Below, piece after piece: positions 31,294 through 41,299 of a DNA stretch of 64,000 nucleotides; position 1 is the stretch's first letter; each line of letters starts with the position of its first letter. The notes under the pieces are model-generated. The model had not been told where the DNA came from, did not search any database, and saw only the letters and a program-made list of their open reading frames with translations. This DNA is from Ustilago trichophora (taxonomy: Eukaryota > Basidiomycota > Ustilaginomycetes > Ustilaginales > Ustilaginaceae). Both the position numbers and the translations under genes were made by a program. Where the stretch lies: assembly GCA_900323505.1 (NCBI GenBank), contig OOIN01000033.1, forward strand, positions 310,001 through 374,000. Direction: 5' to 3'.

Positions 31294-33810
31294 GGTTTGT
31301 TGCGGCGATTAGGATGAAGGAGGGATAGGTAATGGTGGTGGTGAGGAGGAGGAATAGTAGTGCTGGTGATGTAGATCAAAAAGGAGAGCGACAAAAGGGA
31401 TGTGGCGTAAAGACGAGTGGGTGTGTTTGTGTGTATCTTGTCTCTGCTACAGATACAAGAGCGATGGTATCTACTGTGCTTCCTCTGTGCAATGTCGAGC
31501 AAGACGATCCATTGCTCGAGCAAGAAAGAGAGGAAAAAAAAAACTAAAAAAAAAAAAAAAAAAAAACTACTGTAGTTCAAGCTTTGGTTTGACTTGGGTG
31601 TTTGTGTTGATTCCTCTCTTGCCCCCGTTGCAGATGCGGCCAAAGCGGCCGAGGATTCTTTGCGGGGAAAGCACGCGGTGGTGGTGGTGGTCAATGCATT
31701 GGGGGACCCATGCTACCCCACATCTAGCCTAAGCGATGTATGCGTACTGTACAGTACTGTACAGTACGTGGTGCAAGAGGAGAGACATATTGCATCGGCT
31801 AATCCAGGGAAAGAGCGAGACGGAAGCGGGGCAAGAATGACACACTTTGTCAGCTCAAGCGATTGAATCTCGGATCGTGCAGAGAGAGAAGACCAGGAAA
31901 AAAAAAACAACAACAACAAAATGCCACGTACGACGTCCAAGCAAACAGTAAGCACCATCAACGAGGCTTTGGCTGGGGCGAAAATCCAGGGTTCAAAGCA
32001 ATTCGTACACACTATCGTGTGAAGCGAGCAATAAGAGATAGAGTCTAATGTTTTAGAATGTTTTTGTCTGTGCTAAAAGATCTGAGAGAGATGTCTCGTT
32101 GGGAAGGATACAGGTAGAGTCAATGGGTATAGAGTACTGTACAGTATCAAGATTGGGCGATGATTTTGTTGTTGTTGCTGCAGGTGGTAGTTGTTGGTGT
32201 TTGGCTGATGTACCGCCTGTCTGGAGCAGAGCCGCGGAGAAAAAAAAAAGGATAGAAGGCGGAAAAGCAGAGGAAAAAGCGCGGGTGCGGCTGGTCGGAG
32301 TGAGTTGCAGTACATGATGCATGCATGGTGACAAGATTAATTTTTTTAAATTTGAAAAATGCGGGGTAACATTTTCTGTTCAGAGTTGTGACGGAATTGT
32401 CGGAAACTCGGTTTGTGTCCATCTTGGCAAAAGATCAACCGAACAATATATCGATTAATTTTTTTTTTTTTTTTTGCTTTTGCTTGAGTTGTGTGTCCCT
32501 GAAGCGTGTTCTACAGTACATTCCATTCCATACCCTTTACTTTTGCCTCCGACGGCATCTGCATGCTCTCCGATATTCGCGCCTTTTTTCTCTCTTCCAT
32601 GTTGGGGTAATAGTAACATTTCGACACAGATGGCGAGCAAAGCACATCACTCAATTGCCCAACAACAACTTTGAGCTCGGAATGCTAATTAGCAGCCTTC
32701 TCGGAAGACGTTTCTCGGTTGTTTCCGAGTCATGTTATTGAAGGATGCGAGTTGGACCATGTGACCTTGCAGATTGCGACCAAGAGATTCTTTGTCCATC
32801 GAGTCGACTCGATTGCAATATTAATCAACAATCAATTGCCAAAAGCTGTATCTAGCCAGAGTGACTTGGAGCAAAAGATCCAAATGATCAACAAAACCCA
32901 ACTTTACTCGCCCAAAAGGGAGGCTTTTTGCTCTGCCGAGATGATTTTTTGCAAAGCAAATGCACAGTGACTCAACGCCGCCTCTGGTCCGCGGCCGATT
33001 TTTTGTTCAGACAGCCGAAAGCAAAAAAAAAGCAAAAGCCATCCCTTGTACAAGAGATACAATAACGCCGCTGACTGCATCAATGTGTGCATTATGCCAT
33101 TGCCACTGCAGTTGATCCGCCTTTGTCTGTTTAACCGCTAGCACGCACAACACACGCGCGCGCGTTCCATTCTCCTCAATGACATGCCATCCTCCGCGCG
33201 GTTTGTTCGCATCCAAATACTCGTACTTGATATCTTCCCCGCTTTTAGTGATGGTAGATATCTTGTTGACCCGCATGCACATTGGATTGGGTTGGATTGC
33301 CAGCCAAAACCAGATCTACGCTAGTCGAAACCAAAACAAAAATTGTCTCCATGTGCGTTAGTGGGGATGCGGGTTCATGCCGTACCTTGCGTTGATAGTG
33401 TGCCAGTTGGCGTGCTTGCCATCCTCTCCCCCTCGCCCGTTTAGACTAGACAAATCGCTCTTGCAAGCGAGCCAGTGCGGGGCCAATTTGGTTCTCCCGA
33501 ACGAGGTCCAACTTCAGGTTCTGTGTTTGTAGCCTCGCCTCGCACAGACACTATTGCAGCATCTCGTCTTTTTTTGGCCACACAAACAGCTTCCCCGCAT
33601 TCTCGTTACTGCGTTGCATAGCTAACTTGGTCAAAGTCGTTCAACATCAACAACAAACCTTTGCTCACAGTGTAATCTACCCCTTTCCCTCTCTATCTCG
33701 CCATCATTTTCTCCATCTCCTCTTCTCGATCCATCCCACCACCATTTCCATTACCATCACCATCACCACCGTCCTAGACATTCAATCCCCCCGTAGACAC
33801 TTCTGACAAC
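31294..33810. other. Large divergent intergenic region between two transporter genes
   Basis: 2.5 kb without a recognisable gene. It holds A- and T-homopolymers (about 31536-31566 and 32459-32475), a 26-bp perfect palindrome (31743-31768), a second 12-bp copy (32135-32146), and a TCA/CCA-rich stretch before the copy B start (33650-33810). The size is large for this window and suggests complex regulation of the flanking genes. Confidence 0.6.
31743..31768. repeat. 26-bp perfect palindrome, double CTGTACAG
   Basis: Two CTGTACAG palindromes overlap in one larger perfect palindrome starting CGTACTGTAC and ending GTACAGTACG. It lies about 450 bases upstream of copy A of the transporter pair. A separate TACTGTACAGTA is at 32135-32146. 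It could be a dimeric transcription-factor site; the function is inferred. Confidence 0.6.
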
Positions 33811-34842
33811 ATGACCCACCCCAACTACAAGCACCCTAACCTCAAGCAGCAGTGGGGTCTTAGCGAGGATCCCAACGGTAGCGACCATGTCGTCACCTCG
33901 CAAGGTCACAAGCTAACCCGAACCGTCACTGCCGGTGGACACGAGGTCGACTCGTCCCAACCTGGTTTCCCTGTATACCATCGAAGGATCGCAAAGTGAG
34001 TATCAAAATTCTTACAGACAAGTTCGGCACTCAAGTTGGAATCATGTCGACAGATGTATGGCCAAAAGACACTGTATTCAGAGGCTGACTGGAGTGACTC
34101 TTCCTGTTTTCATCTCTGATGTTGCGTGTGCAACAGCCCCTTCCCCTTGGTTTGCATCGCTACGGGAGCATCGGTGCTTATGCTTGGATTCATCCTGACC
34201 GGTAATCGTGGTATTACCAACCCTGCCATCTGTAAGTTCAACTTTTCGCTCATTGAGCTCTTCTCCGTGACAGACGTACTGACCTTTAAATACACTCTTC
34301 GCTCGATTTCCCTTTCCTGACGCTATACAGTCATGGCAATGGGTCTTCCCCTTGGAATGATCGGCAACTTTGCCGCATGCATGTTTGCCTTTGCCGAAGG
34401 ATCCACCTACCTCGCCACGATTGGTGGCACTCTCGCTGGACTTCTCGGAGGAGCAGGAATGCTGTTTTTGCCCTGGACCGGAATTCAAGCCACCTACGTT
34501 GTCGGTGGAGCCACTCAGGCCAACCCTATGGCTGGTGTTGCCGAATTCTACAAGGCAGCCGCCATGGTCTTTTTCATCGCATTGATCCCTATCTTTTTGA
34601 TCTTCCTCGCTTCCCTTCGAACCAGTGGCCCTATTGCAGGTGCAGCACTCACCATCGTTGCAGCTCTTGGTTGCCTCGGCGGAGCTTACATCAGTGGTAG
34701 CCCTAACGAAGTCATCATGAAGGCTTCCGGTGCCCTGTTTATCATCATCGGCGTAGCCCTCTTCTACGCAGCTACCTCGGTCATGCTCGCCGAAGAAGGT
34801 TGGAAGATCCTTCCCGTCTTCCCTCTGCCCAGGATCGAGTAA
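33811..34842 (+). CDS. GPR1/FUN34/YaaH-family acetate (or ammonium) transporter, copy B
   Basis: 263 residues from three exons (33811-33995, 34137-34231, 34331-34842), all GT-AG. The N tail ends with RRIAN, then NPFPLVCIATGASVLMLGF, a diverged form of the NPAPLGL family signature. Further spans are the one starting FMAMGLPLGMIGNFAACM, then FAEGSTYLATIGG, GMLFLPWTGIQATY, FFIALIPIFLIFLASLR and GALFIIIGVALFYAA, with the common LPVFPLPR end. The loss of the signature's second glycine and the shorter N tail distinguish it from copy A, so it is probably not a recent duplicate. The start follows ACAAC. Likely plasma-membrane carboxylate or ammonium transport. Confidence 0.87.
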
Positions 34843-35850
34843 AGGAGTCAAGTCTTCTGCAAAAACTTGTTTGGCACATTACATTTGTTCTTGTTTAATT
34901 GGCTTCCTCGAATTTTTTTCCCCCCTTTGGCGGCTATTACTTTGCCCACCCCTTTACCTTACACCTTTTTCGGCTCTATCGCCAGTTGAATTCTCAAACA
35001 GCTGTCAGAGATGGAGTGTCACCTGGAATAAGAATGGATCATCCTATACATCTTGTGGTATTGTGTGATCGAATAAAGTTTGAGTGCATCGAGGTTTTTT
35101 TTTTTTTTTTTTTTGAGATTAGATTTGTTGTGTGGTACACCCGCTTGCTGCCGTCGGATCGGACCTTTTCCCCCGCATTTTCCTTGTTGTGCAACCTGCA
35201 GCCTGCAGCCTTTGCCGAACGCTATCAGTAGTGTACATAAGAGAATCCATTATTTTTTCTTGATGAAAATGTTAGAATATGAAATTCAGATTGGTAATTT
35301 AAATTTCAGCTTTGATGTAGCGCGTGGGCAAGCGTGGAGAGAAAAAGAGAGAGAGCGAGCGCGCGGTGACAAGCAACGATCCTTCTCGGCGCAGTATGGT
35401 CGTATGCACACGATCTCAGCCCCGCTCCGATGGATCCAAACAGGTCCATGTTAAGCCTCGTCGTGCGATCGGAGAACCACACTTGCATTGTACTGTACCC
35501 TACTGCAACCATTCCACCGAGAGTCTTTACCACATGCTGGTTCATCTGGCTCATTATCATCGCATGCCAGTGCTCCAGCGCTCGGGCGGGTTTTGTCTAT
35601 GATGGCTTTCAAGCGGACGAAAAGGTTCACGAGTACGCTTCCAAACCTCTTGCGTCTCGGAAGTGCCCATTGAGCCCTGAGCGATTGACTTGTTGTGTGT
35701 CCATCCTTCGGTTCCGTGTCTCTACAAGCTCGCATAATTCGTTTGCATCTGTGTTGTGCCGTCTCGCAATGTGATCTGGTTGACCTTTTTTTTTCCCCTT
35801 TCCAGCCCATTGCGATCTACGTTGCCTGAACTAGACTTGAGCGCTCATGA
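34843..35850. other. Intergenic region, no gene seen
   Basis: 1 kb with a long T-run (35095-35114) and a GA-rich tract (around 35336-35362). Frames here do not continue the deacetylase remnant that follows, and I could not find its missing N-terminal part. Confidence 0.5.
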
Positions 35851-36272
35851 GATCGACAGAGCCTGTTTTCAGAGACATCGGCGAACTCGCATGGCTGGGT
35901 GAACCTCAGGGACATCCAAGAGATGTGGAAGGATATGTTTAGTTGGCTGTATGAGAACGAGGAGGACTTTGTGTTTCCGGTAAGTGTTATCGCCCCTGCT
36001 GCGATTGAAGCTTCGAAAAAGGTGCAGAGCGCGGTTACTGATGCGTTGAACTGTTGTTTTGCGTATGATGCCGGGACTGACAGATCACGGTCCATCCAGA
36101 TGTGTCAGGAAGACCCCAGGTGCTGGCTATGCACGAACGCTTCATCGACTGGATCAATACCCACGAAGGCGTTCAGTGGGTGACCATGGATGAGATACCA
36201 ATCGACGATCGATCAAATCGTCCACACAACCCCAGAACCCATGTAGCATACAGCGATCTGCGAGGGTGTTAA
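35851..36272 (+). pseudogene. Polysaccharide deacetylase (NodB-like) C-terminal remnant
   Basis: Two exon-like blocks, 35851-35979 and 36084-36272, joined over a GTAAGT...CAG intron, read SHGWVNLRDIQEMWKDMF, then a tryptophan-tyrosine helix ending FVFP, then ITVHPDVSGRPQVLAMHERF and EGVQWVTMDEI. This is the C-terminal end of fungal polysaccharide deacetylase/allantoinase-like proteins. An in-frame stop lies directly upstream (35848-35850), and the catalytic N-terminal half with the metal-binding Asp-His residues is absent from the preceding kilobase. It is therefore a truncated relic, unless upstream exons were missed. The intact splice sites suggest recent loss. Confidence 0.6.
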
Positions 36273-36294
36273 GTAGCATCGTCTATCTCTCTTT

Positions 36295-37227
36295 TCAAAA
36301 CTTGCGACCGATTCCGACCTTCCTCTTTGCACTTCCACCGTCAAATCTGTCCATCTTTTGGTCGGCTTTGCTCAACTTGGCCTGTGTCGTTTCCACTTCT
36401 GAATCCAGTTGGCCCAGCAATTCGGTCTGTTCTCCTAACTCTTGATTGATGACTTCGCCCATCTGTCTTTGTCTCCGGAGGATGGCTGCGAGGTTGACAA
36501 GTTGTTCGTCTTGTTGGTCCATGGCGTCTGTTTGGGATTGGAAGAGTTGGGCGTTGTTGAGGGGTCGTGTGGTGTCTGTTTCCTGTGCTGGGGGCCGAGG
36601 TGCTAAAGAGGTGGTGCCAAGGGTTCGTTGTGCAGGGAGGGCACCGGGCATATTTGTGGGGCGTTGAGTGGTTCGAGGAGCTCGTGGGGTCGAGGTGGTG
36701 GTGGTGGTGGTGATGGTGGTGGTGGAGGAGGAGGAGTTGGAGGTGACCATACGAACGTTCATCGGCCACTCGATAAACGTCTTGAACGCTTCACTCTCCC
36801 TCCAACCCGCATCTTCATCCATCACAATTGCTTTCAGATATATCTCCAGCGCCTGCATCCTTTCCTTCAACCACAGTTCCTCATCATATCCATCACCGTT
36901 CCCCTGGTCCCCCGAACCGGAAGCGAAGGAGAGAAATCCCGAAAATGTCTTTTTCCACTCCCTTGCGCGTTCTTTAGGTGGCAGTGGTCGTGGAGGAGGC
37001 TTACCTGCTCCTCCAGGTTCACCATTACCTGCAGAAGCGGAAGGGTTCGGACTGGCAGCCAGGTTCTTGTCCAACCGGACGAATTCCGAGTATCGCCGAT
37101 AGACTGTCCACGAACGAACGGGGAGCTGAATCACAACAGCGTATACAATGTAAGAGGAGGCGTTGCTTGAACGGGACTCGTAGCGTGGTATCGAGACTCC
37201 TTGTAGGGGTTGTGCTTGTGCTGCCAT
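36295..37227 (-). CDS. VAM7: Vacuolar t-SNARE VAM7 (PX + SNARE)
   Basis: 310-residue Qc-SNARE for homotypic vacuole fusion, tethered through phosphatidylinositol 3-phosphate. The N-terminal PX domain spans about residues 10-125, with YVVYAVVIQL-like core strands and the lipid-binding WTVYRRYSEF motif; an insertion rich in Gly and Pro follows it. A low-complexity Thr/Ser linker precedes the C-terminal SNARE helix (about residues 225-290), DEQLVNLAAILRRQRQMGEV then INQELGEQTELLGQL with the central glutamine. There is no transmembrane anchor, as expected for Vam7 (316 residues in yeast). Its stop lies only 23 bases beyond the deacetylase remnant. Confidence 0.87.
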   Translation of the reverse strand: MAAQAQPLQGVSIPRYESRSSNASSYIVYAVVIQLPVRSWTVYRRYSEFVRLDKNLAASPNPSASAGNGEPGGAGKPPPRPLPPKERAREWKKTFSGFLSFASGSGDQGNGDGYDEELWLKERMQALEIYLKAIVMDEDAGWRESEAFKTFIEWPMNVRMVTSNSSSSTTTITTTTTTSTPRAPRTTQRPTNMPGALPAQRTLGTTSLAPRPPAQETDTTRPLNNAQLFQSQTDAMDQQDEQLVNLAAILRRQRQMGEVINQELGEQTELLGQLDSEVETTQAKLSKADQKMDRFDGGSAKRKVGIGRKF

Positions 37228-37658
37228 GGTTTGCAGCTTGGGCCTCCCTGCGAGCGAGTTGAAAAGTTCGTAAGCGATGTGGATCGATATCTAGGGAGTA
37301 GAATAGCAGGTGGAGGTAGATGCTGCTATGCGCGACAGGTGGTTGTGGTCAACAGGTCTCGATGGTGGTGGTAGATGATGATGGTGGTGAGTAAATGAGC
37401 CAAAGAAACAAGATTCAGGGTCTGAAAGAAAGGATGTCGGTGCGTGCGCGGATGCAGGGAAAAGATATCTGATGTGGAGAGAGACAGAGAGGTTTGACAA
37501 GGCCAAAAAACCCAGGCGATTCGAATCTTGAAGTTCTTCAACCTGGAGCCGTCACCGTTGAGGACGCGGGTGAGGTAGAGCTGCTACATCTCCTTTTCCA
37601 ATCGACTTGTACCTGTAGCTCCACCATCATCACCTTTTCGACTCGATATTTGCTCGCT
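37228..37658. other. Divergent intergenic region
   Basis: 431 bases between VAM7 (minus) and the decarboxylase (plus). The open frame continues 55 codons upstream of the chosen decarboxylase ATG but lacks a conserved start. A GGT/GAT triplet-rich stretch lies around 37362-37392. Confidence 0.6.
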
Positions 37659-39335
37659 ATGGACATCGAAGGCTTCCGCAAGGCAGGCTATGCAGCCGTG
37701 GACAGGATCTGCGACTACTACTCCTCGCTCTCCTCTCTCCCCGTATCCTCTTCTGTCCAGCCCGGCTTCCTCTCCTCCTCCATCCCTTTCCACCCGCCAA
37801 CCACAGGCGAAGAGTGGCAAACCATCGACAATGACTACCACAACATCATCATGCCCGGCATCACTCATTGGCAACATCCCAACTTTTATGGCTACTTTCC
37901 ATGCAATGCCTCATTCGAAGGTGCCATTGCCGATTTGTACTGTGCCAGCATCAGCAATCCGGGATTCAACTGGTCCGTCTCACCCAGTGTCACCGAGTTG
38001 GAGATCCTCATGGTCGATTGGGTCGGCAGAATGTTGGGATTCGATCAAGAGTGGTTGTCGACGAGCAAGTCGGGGACGGGTGGAGGGATTATTTTGGGTT
38101 CGGCAAGTGAGGTCGCCGTGACCGTGGCTATCGCTGCCAGGGAGAGATGTATTGCGTTGCTTGCCGAGGAGTTTCCGATGCCCAACAATCCGACTCAAGC
38201 TGATGAAACACACAAAGGCGAGAGTCTTGATGCGGATCAAAACGTAGCTATCGAAGGTAAAACTGCATCTCAAATCGGCCAAGAATCTACCCCTGATGCA
38301 AGCACCCAAATGGCTCAATGGCGAGGCAAGCTCACATCCAAATTAGTCATGTACGGTACCACCCAAACCCACACCATCGCTGCCAAAGCAGCCCTCATCC
38401 TCGGTCTCGATTTCAAAGCTCTTGACGTCGAAGCACCCAACTATTCCCTCAGCGCTGCTACCCTTCGCACCGCCATTGAACAAGATACCGCTCAAGGCAG
38501 GATCCCATTCATGCTCATCGCTACCATCGGCACCACCTCTTCAGGAGCCATCGATGATATTTCCTCTCTCATCCAAGTCGCCCGCGATTATCCGACGCTG
38601 TGGCTTCACATTGATGCGGCGTATGCTGGTGTCTGTCTTTCGATCCCTGAAATGCGATCTGCGATGCATTTGGACGCAATCAATTCGGGAGTGGTGGATA
38701 GCTTCAGTACCAACCTTCACAAATGGGGATTAGTACAGTTCGATTGTTCCCCTCTACTCGTGAGAGATCGTGGACACCTTTCTCGAGCACTCACCATCAC
38801 CCCTGCCTATCTCAAGACGAAGCAGGGTGATGCGGGTAACGTGCTTGATTTGCGAAATCTTCAAATTTCTCTAGGACGACGTTTTCGAAGTCTCAAGATT
38901 TGGTTCGTTCTACGATCATTTGGCGTTCAAGGTTTTCAAACCCATCTCAAGACCACCATGGATTGCGCTAGAGTTTTTGAGGATAAACTGAAAGCCGACG
39001 ATTCAGGATTATTTGAAATCGTTGCTCCTACTAGATGGGCTTTGGTAGTGTTCAGAATCAAACCACCCACTTATCACAGCGGACAAAATGACGAGGCAAC
39101 ACTTTTGGATAAATTGAATCAAACTTTTTGGGAAGATCTGCAAGAGTTATCCCACAAGTTTGTTCTCACACAAACCAGTCTACCAAACATAGGATTCTGT
39201 ATAAGATTCGTAGTAGGTAGTCCCCAGACAAAAACAATCCATGTTGAAAACACTTGGAAATTAATCGCCGAAACAGCCAAGAAAACCTGGTCCCAATTCA
39301 ACCATCAACAACCATCCTCCGTCCTAACTCAATAA
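37659..39335 (+). CDS. PLP-dependent aromatic-L-amino-acid decarboxylase-like protein
   Basis: 558-residue group II PLP decarboxylase, one exon. Family blocks run from MDIEGFRKAGYAAVDRICDY through HWQHPNFYGYFPCNASF, SPSVTELEILMVDWVGRMLG, GIILGSASEVAVTVAIAAR and the PLP-phosphate region, WLHIDAAYAG (cofactor Asp), to NLHKWGLVQFDCSPL, whose lysine (about residue 355) binds PLP. GRRFRSLKIWFVLRSFGVQG follows. Substrate could be tryptophan, tyrosine or DOPA; animal enzymes end near 480 residues, and the difference is mainly a polar insert (about residues 180-215). The chosen ATG matches the conserved start; upstream in-frame codons look like leader. It is more AT-rich towards its 3' end. Confidence 0.87.
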   Translation: MDIEGFRKAGYAAVDRICDYYSSLSSLPVSSSVQPGFLSSSIPFHPPTTGEEWQTIDNDYHNIIMPGITHWQHPNFYGYFPCNASFEGAIADLYCASISNPGFNWSVSPSVTELEILMVDWVGRMLGFDQEWLSTSKSGTGGGIILGSASEVAVTVAIAARERCIALLAEEFPMPNNPTQADETHKGESLDADQNVAIEGKTASQIGQESTPDASTQMAQWRGKLTSKLVMYGTTQTHTIAAKAALILGLDFKALDVEAPNYSLSAATLRTAIEQDTAQGRIPFMLIATIGTTSSGAIDDISSLIQVARDYPTLWLHIDAAYAGVCLSIPEMRSAMHLDAINSGVVDSFSTNLHKWGLVQFDCSPLLVRDRGHLSRALTITPAYLKTKQGDAGNVLDLRNLQISLGRRFRSLKIWFVLRSFGVQGFQTHLKTTMDCARVFEDKLKADDSGLFEIVAPTRWALVVFRIKPPTYHSGQNDEATLLDKLNQTFWEDLQELSHKFVLTQTSLPNIGFCIRFVVGSPQTKTIHVENTWKLIAETAKKTWSQFNHQQPSSVLTQ

Positions 39336-39543
39336 AAAGAATAATATTATACACTTCTCACACACAAGATAGAGATCTATATAGAATATCAAATGGGAAA
39401 CAAATCCTGCGTTATCATCAACGCACCCAAACTAAGACATTTATGAGTTGATTGTATGTGTGCATGGGATTGGTATTGCTTGCTGTCTTATGAGAGGAAT
39501 GCTACATTATGAATGTTTGGAATATGCTCAATCTTGGGGGGGC

Positions 39544-40476
39544 TTACTTGAGCGGGCTGAAGGGAAGAGGTCGCATGATCTGGGCATGCATCTTGTCGAT
39601 CAACTTGACAGTCTGACTGACAGTGTCGTTCCACGTCTCAACCTGCCAAGCCAGATCTCTGGTCCTCTTTCTCTCCTCCAACGAAGGATACTCCCAAATG
39701 TGGAAGACGGTGTGCAATCCGCCAATCTGGGTGAACCAGGCACCGATGGGTTCGACAAACTTTCTTCTAGCCTCCAATCCACGTCTCCAGTGCTGTTCCC
39801 ATTCGAGCAAATGACCTGGCTTGAGATGGTAGGTCCTGAGCTCATAGAGGCCGTTGGTGGTGCGAGGTGGAGAAGAAGGCCAGAAGGAAAATTCCTGAGT
39901 GAGCCAGTTGGATCGATTGGAGAGAAGCGGACGAATGCGGCGGGTGAGTTCTTGGAAATCGGGATCGGAGCGAAGAGCAGATTCTGCCTTGTCGTAGCCT
40001 GCATAACCATCGTACTCCCAAATGTGGTAGAAGGTCTCGAGATCGCCGACAATGACTTCCCAGCTACCGGTGAGACGCATGGGAAGGCCCTTTTCGGCGA
40101 GCTTGGGAAAGTATTCGGCGATGAGTGAACGGTACTCATCCGAATGGGCGGGGGAGACGGATTGACGCTGGATCTCGTGAATGTATTTTCCACGTGCGAC
40201 CTGCATAGAGTGAGACTGCTGGGTAACACCTTCTGCTTTGGCCTTGTCTGAACCGTGTAGAAGCGACTTGAGAAGGCTCTGCTTGGGTTGCTGTCCATCC
40301 TGTTCGGGCTGTTGGTGCTGCTGGTTTGCTGCGGGATTCTGCTCAGCGAGAAGGGGTCGTGAAGGGATGATAAGCGATCGAGATGGCACGAGAGTGGTAG
40401 CAGAAGGTGTGAGGGACCTTGTCGACCAGCCTCGGGTGGCTGTTCGCAAACCTCGTCCAGCGAGGGAGGCGGTCAT
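39544..40476 (-). CDS. NIPSNAP-family mitochondrial protein
   Basis: 310 residues, one exon. A likely mitochondrial presequence (MTASLAGRGLRTATRGWSTR, no acidic residues) is followed by a Gln-rich stretch, QSLLKSLLHGSDKAKAEGVT as in animal NIPSNAP1/2, and two ferredoxin-like NIPSNAP units: YRSLIAEYFP...GSWEVIVGDLETFYHIWEYDGY, and LYELRTYHLKPGHLLEWEQHW...TVFHIWEYPSLEERKRTRD. The duplicated HIWEY motif is diagnostic. Animal members associate with mitochondrial membranes and signal mitophagy; the fungal role is not established. The gene converges on the decarboxylase with 208 bases between stops. Confidence 0.88.
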   Translation of the reverse strand: MTASLAGRGLRTATRGWSTRSLTPSATTLVPSRSLIIPSRPLLAEQNPAANQQHQQPEQDGQQPKQSLLKSLLHGSDKAKAEGVTQQSHSMQVARGKYIHEIQRQSVSPAHSDEYRSLIAEYFPKLAEKGLPMRLTGSWEVIVGDLETFYHIWEYDGYAGYDKAESALRSDPDFQELTRRIRPLLSNRSNWLTQEFSFWPSSPPRTTNGLYELRTYHLKPGHLLEWEQHWRRGLEARRKFVEPIGAWFTQIGGLHTVFHIWEYPSLEERKRTRDLAWQVETWNDTVSQTVKLIDKMHAQIMRPLPFSPLK

Positions 40477-41299
40477 TGTGGGAGAGTTATTGCGTGCGTG
40501 CGTGCGTGCGTGCGTTCGTGCGTACGTTTGGGAAAGCGAGAAAGTATTTGCTTTTGCTATGTTATTCAGAAGAAGTGCGTGTGTATGTGTTTGATCCTAA
40601 AGACGGCGATGTTTGATGTGTTCGAGAGATGATGGTCGTGATACGGAAGCAAGCCATATGTGGGGGACAGGGGAGGACTGAGCTTTGAACCGATGTGGGG
40701 AAATTGTCGACTGAGGCGGAGTTAGAGGTGCAACGACGCTCGAGCCACACTTCTTTTGCCTTTGCTTAACGAGCAGAGAGGCTGACAACTCTAATTGCCG
40801 ACAAATCTCTGGCTTTTCTCCACTCTCTGTTTTGAAATGCACAAGGCTGCAGCACGTGACGTCAGCTGGTGGGAACGGAAAAGACGGTCTAACAAAGTAA
40901 TGGAAAAAGAAAAGTGGCGGAGTTGTGCGTACGTTGCCGTCATCGCTTCTCGGCATGACCGATTGATCAATCCAAAAATAAAAAAACAAAAAAAATAAAG
41001 TCCTAAATTGAGACACTAAGCAACCAGAGCACAGCCTTTTTCTTTTGGTGAAACAAGATTGCCAAGAGCCCCTCTATCTACATCATCATTATCATCTCCA
41101 ACTCATTGCTGGAATCAGTGGCGATTCTCGTTCCAGCACTACCACCATCATCATCGCAAAATCTGGCCCGACGAGGATCCCATATACCCCCCTTCTCCGG
41201 CCTCCTCTTCGGAAAACCCACTGCATTCAACCACCTCACAGGCACACACAGCCGTCCATCCATCTACGTGCAAAGTGTTGACCAACATCAGTCGCAACC
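40477..41299. other. Divergent intergenic region with TGCG microsatellite
   Basis: 823 bases between the NIPSNAP gene (minus) and PIL1 (plus). A tetranucleotide repeat (TGCG)n with end variants lies at about 40491-40520, 15 bases from the NIPSNAP ATG, so within its leader or core promoter. No gene seen. Confidence 0.7.

Noticed and set aside
34078..34851. 257-codon minus-strand frame opposite transporter copy B
   Set aside because: Crosses two supported introns of the plus-strand gene and shows no known domain.
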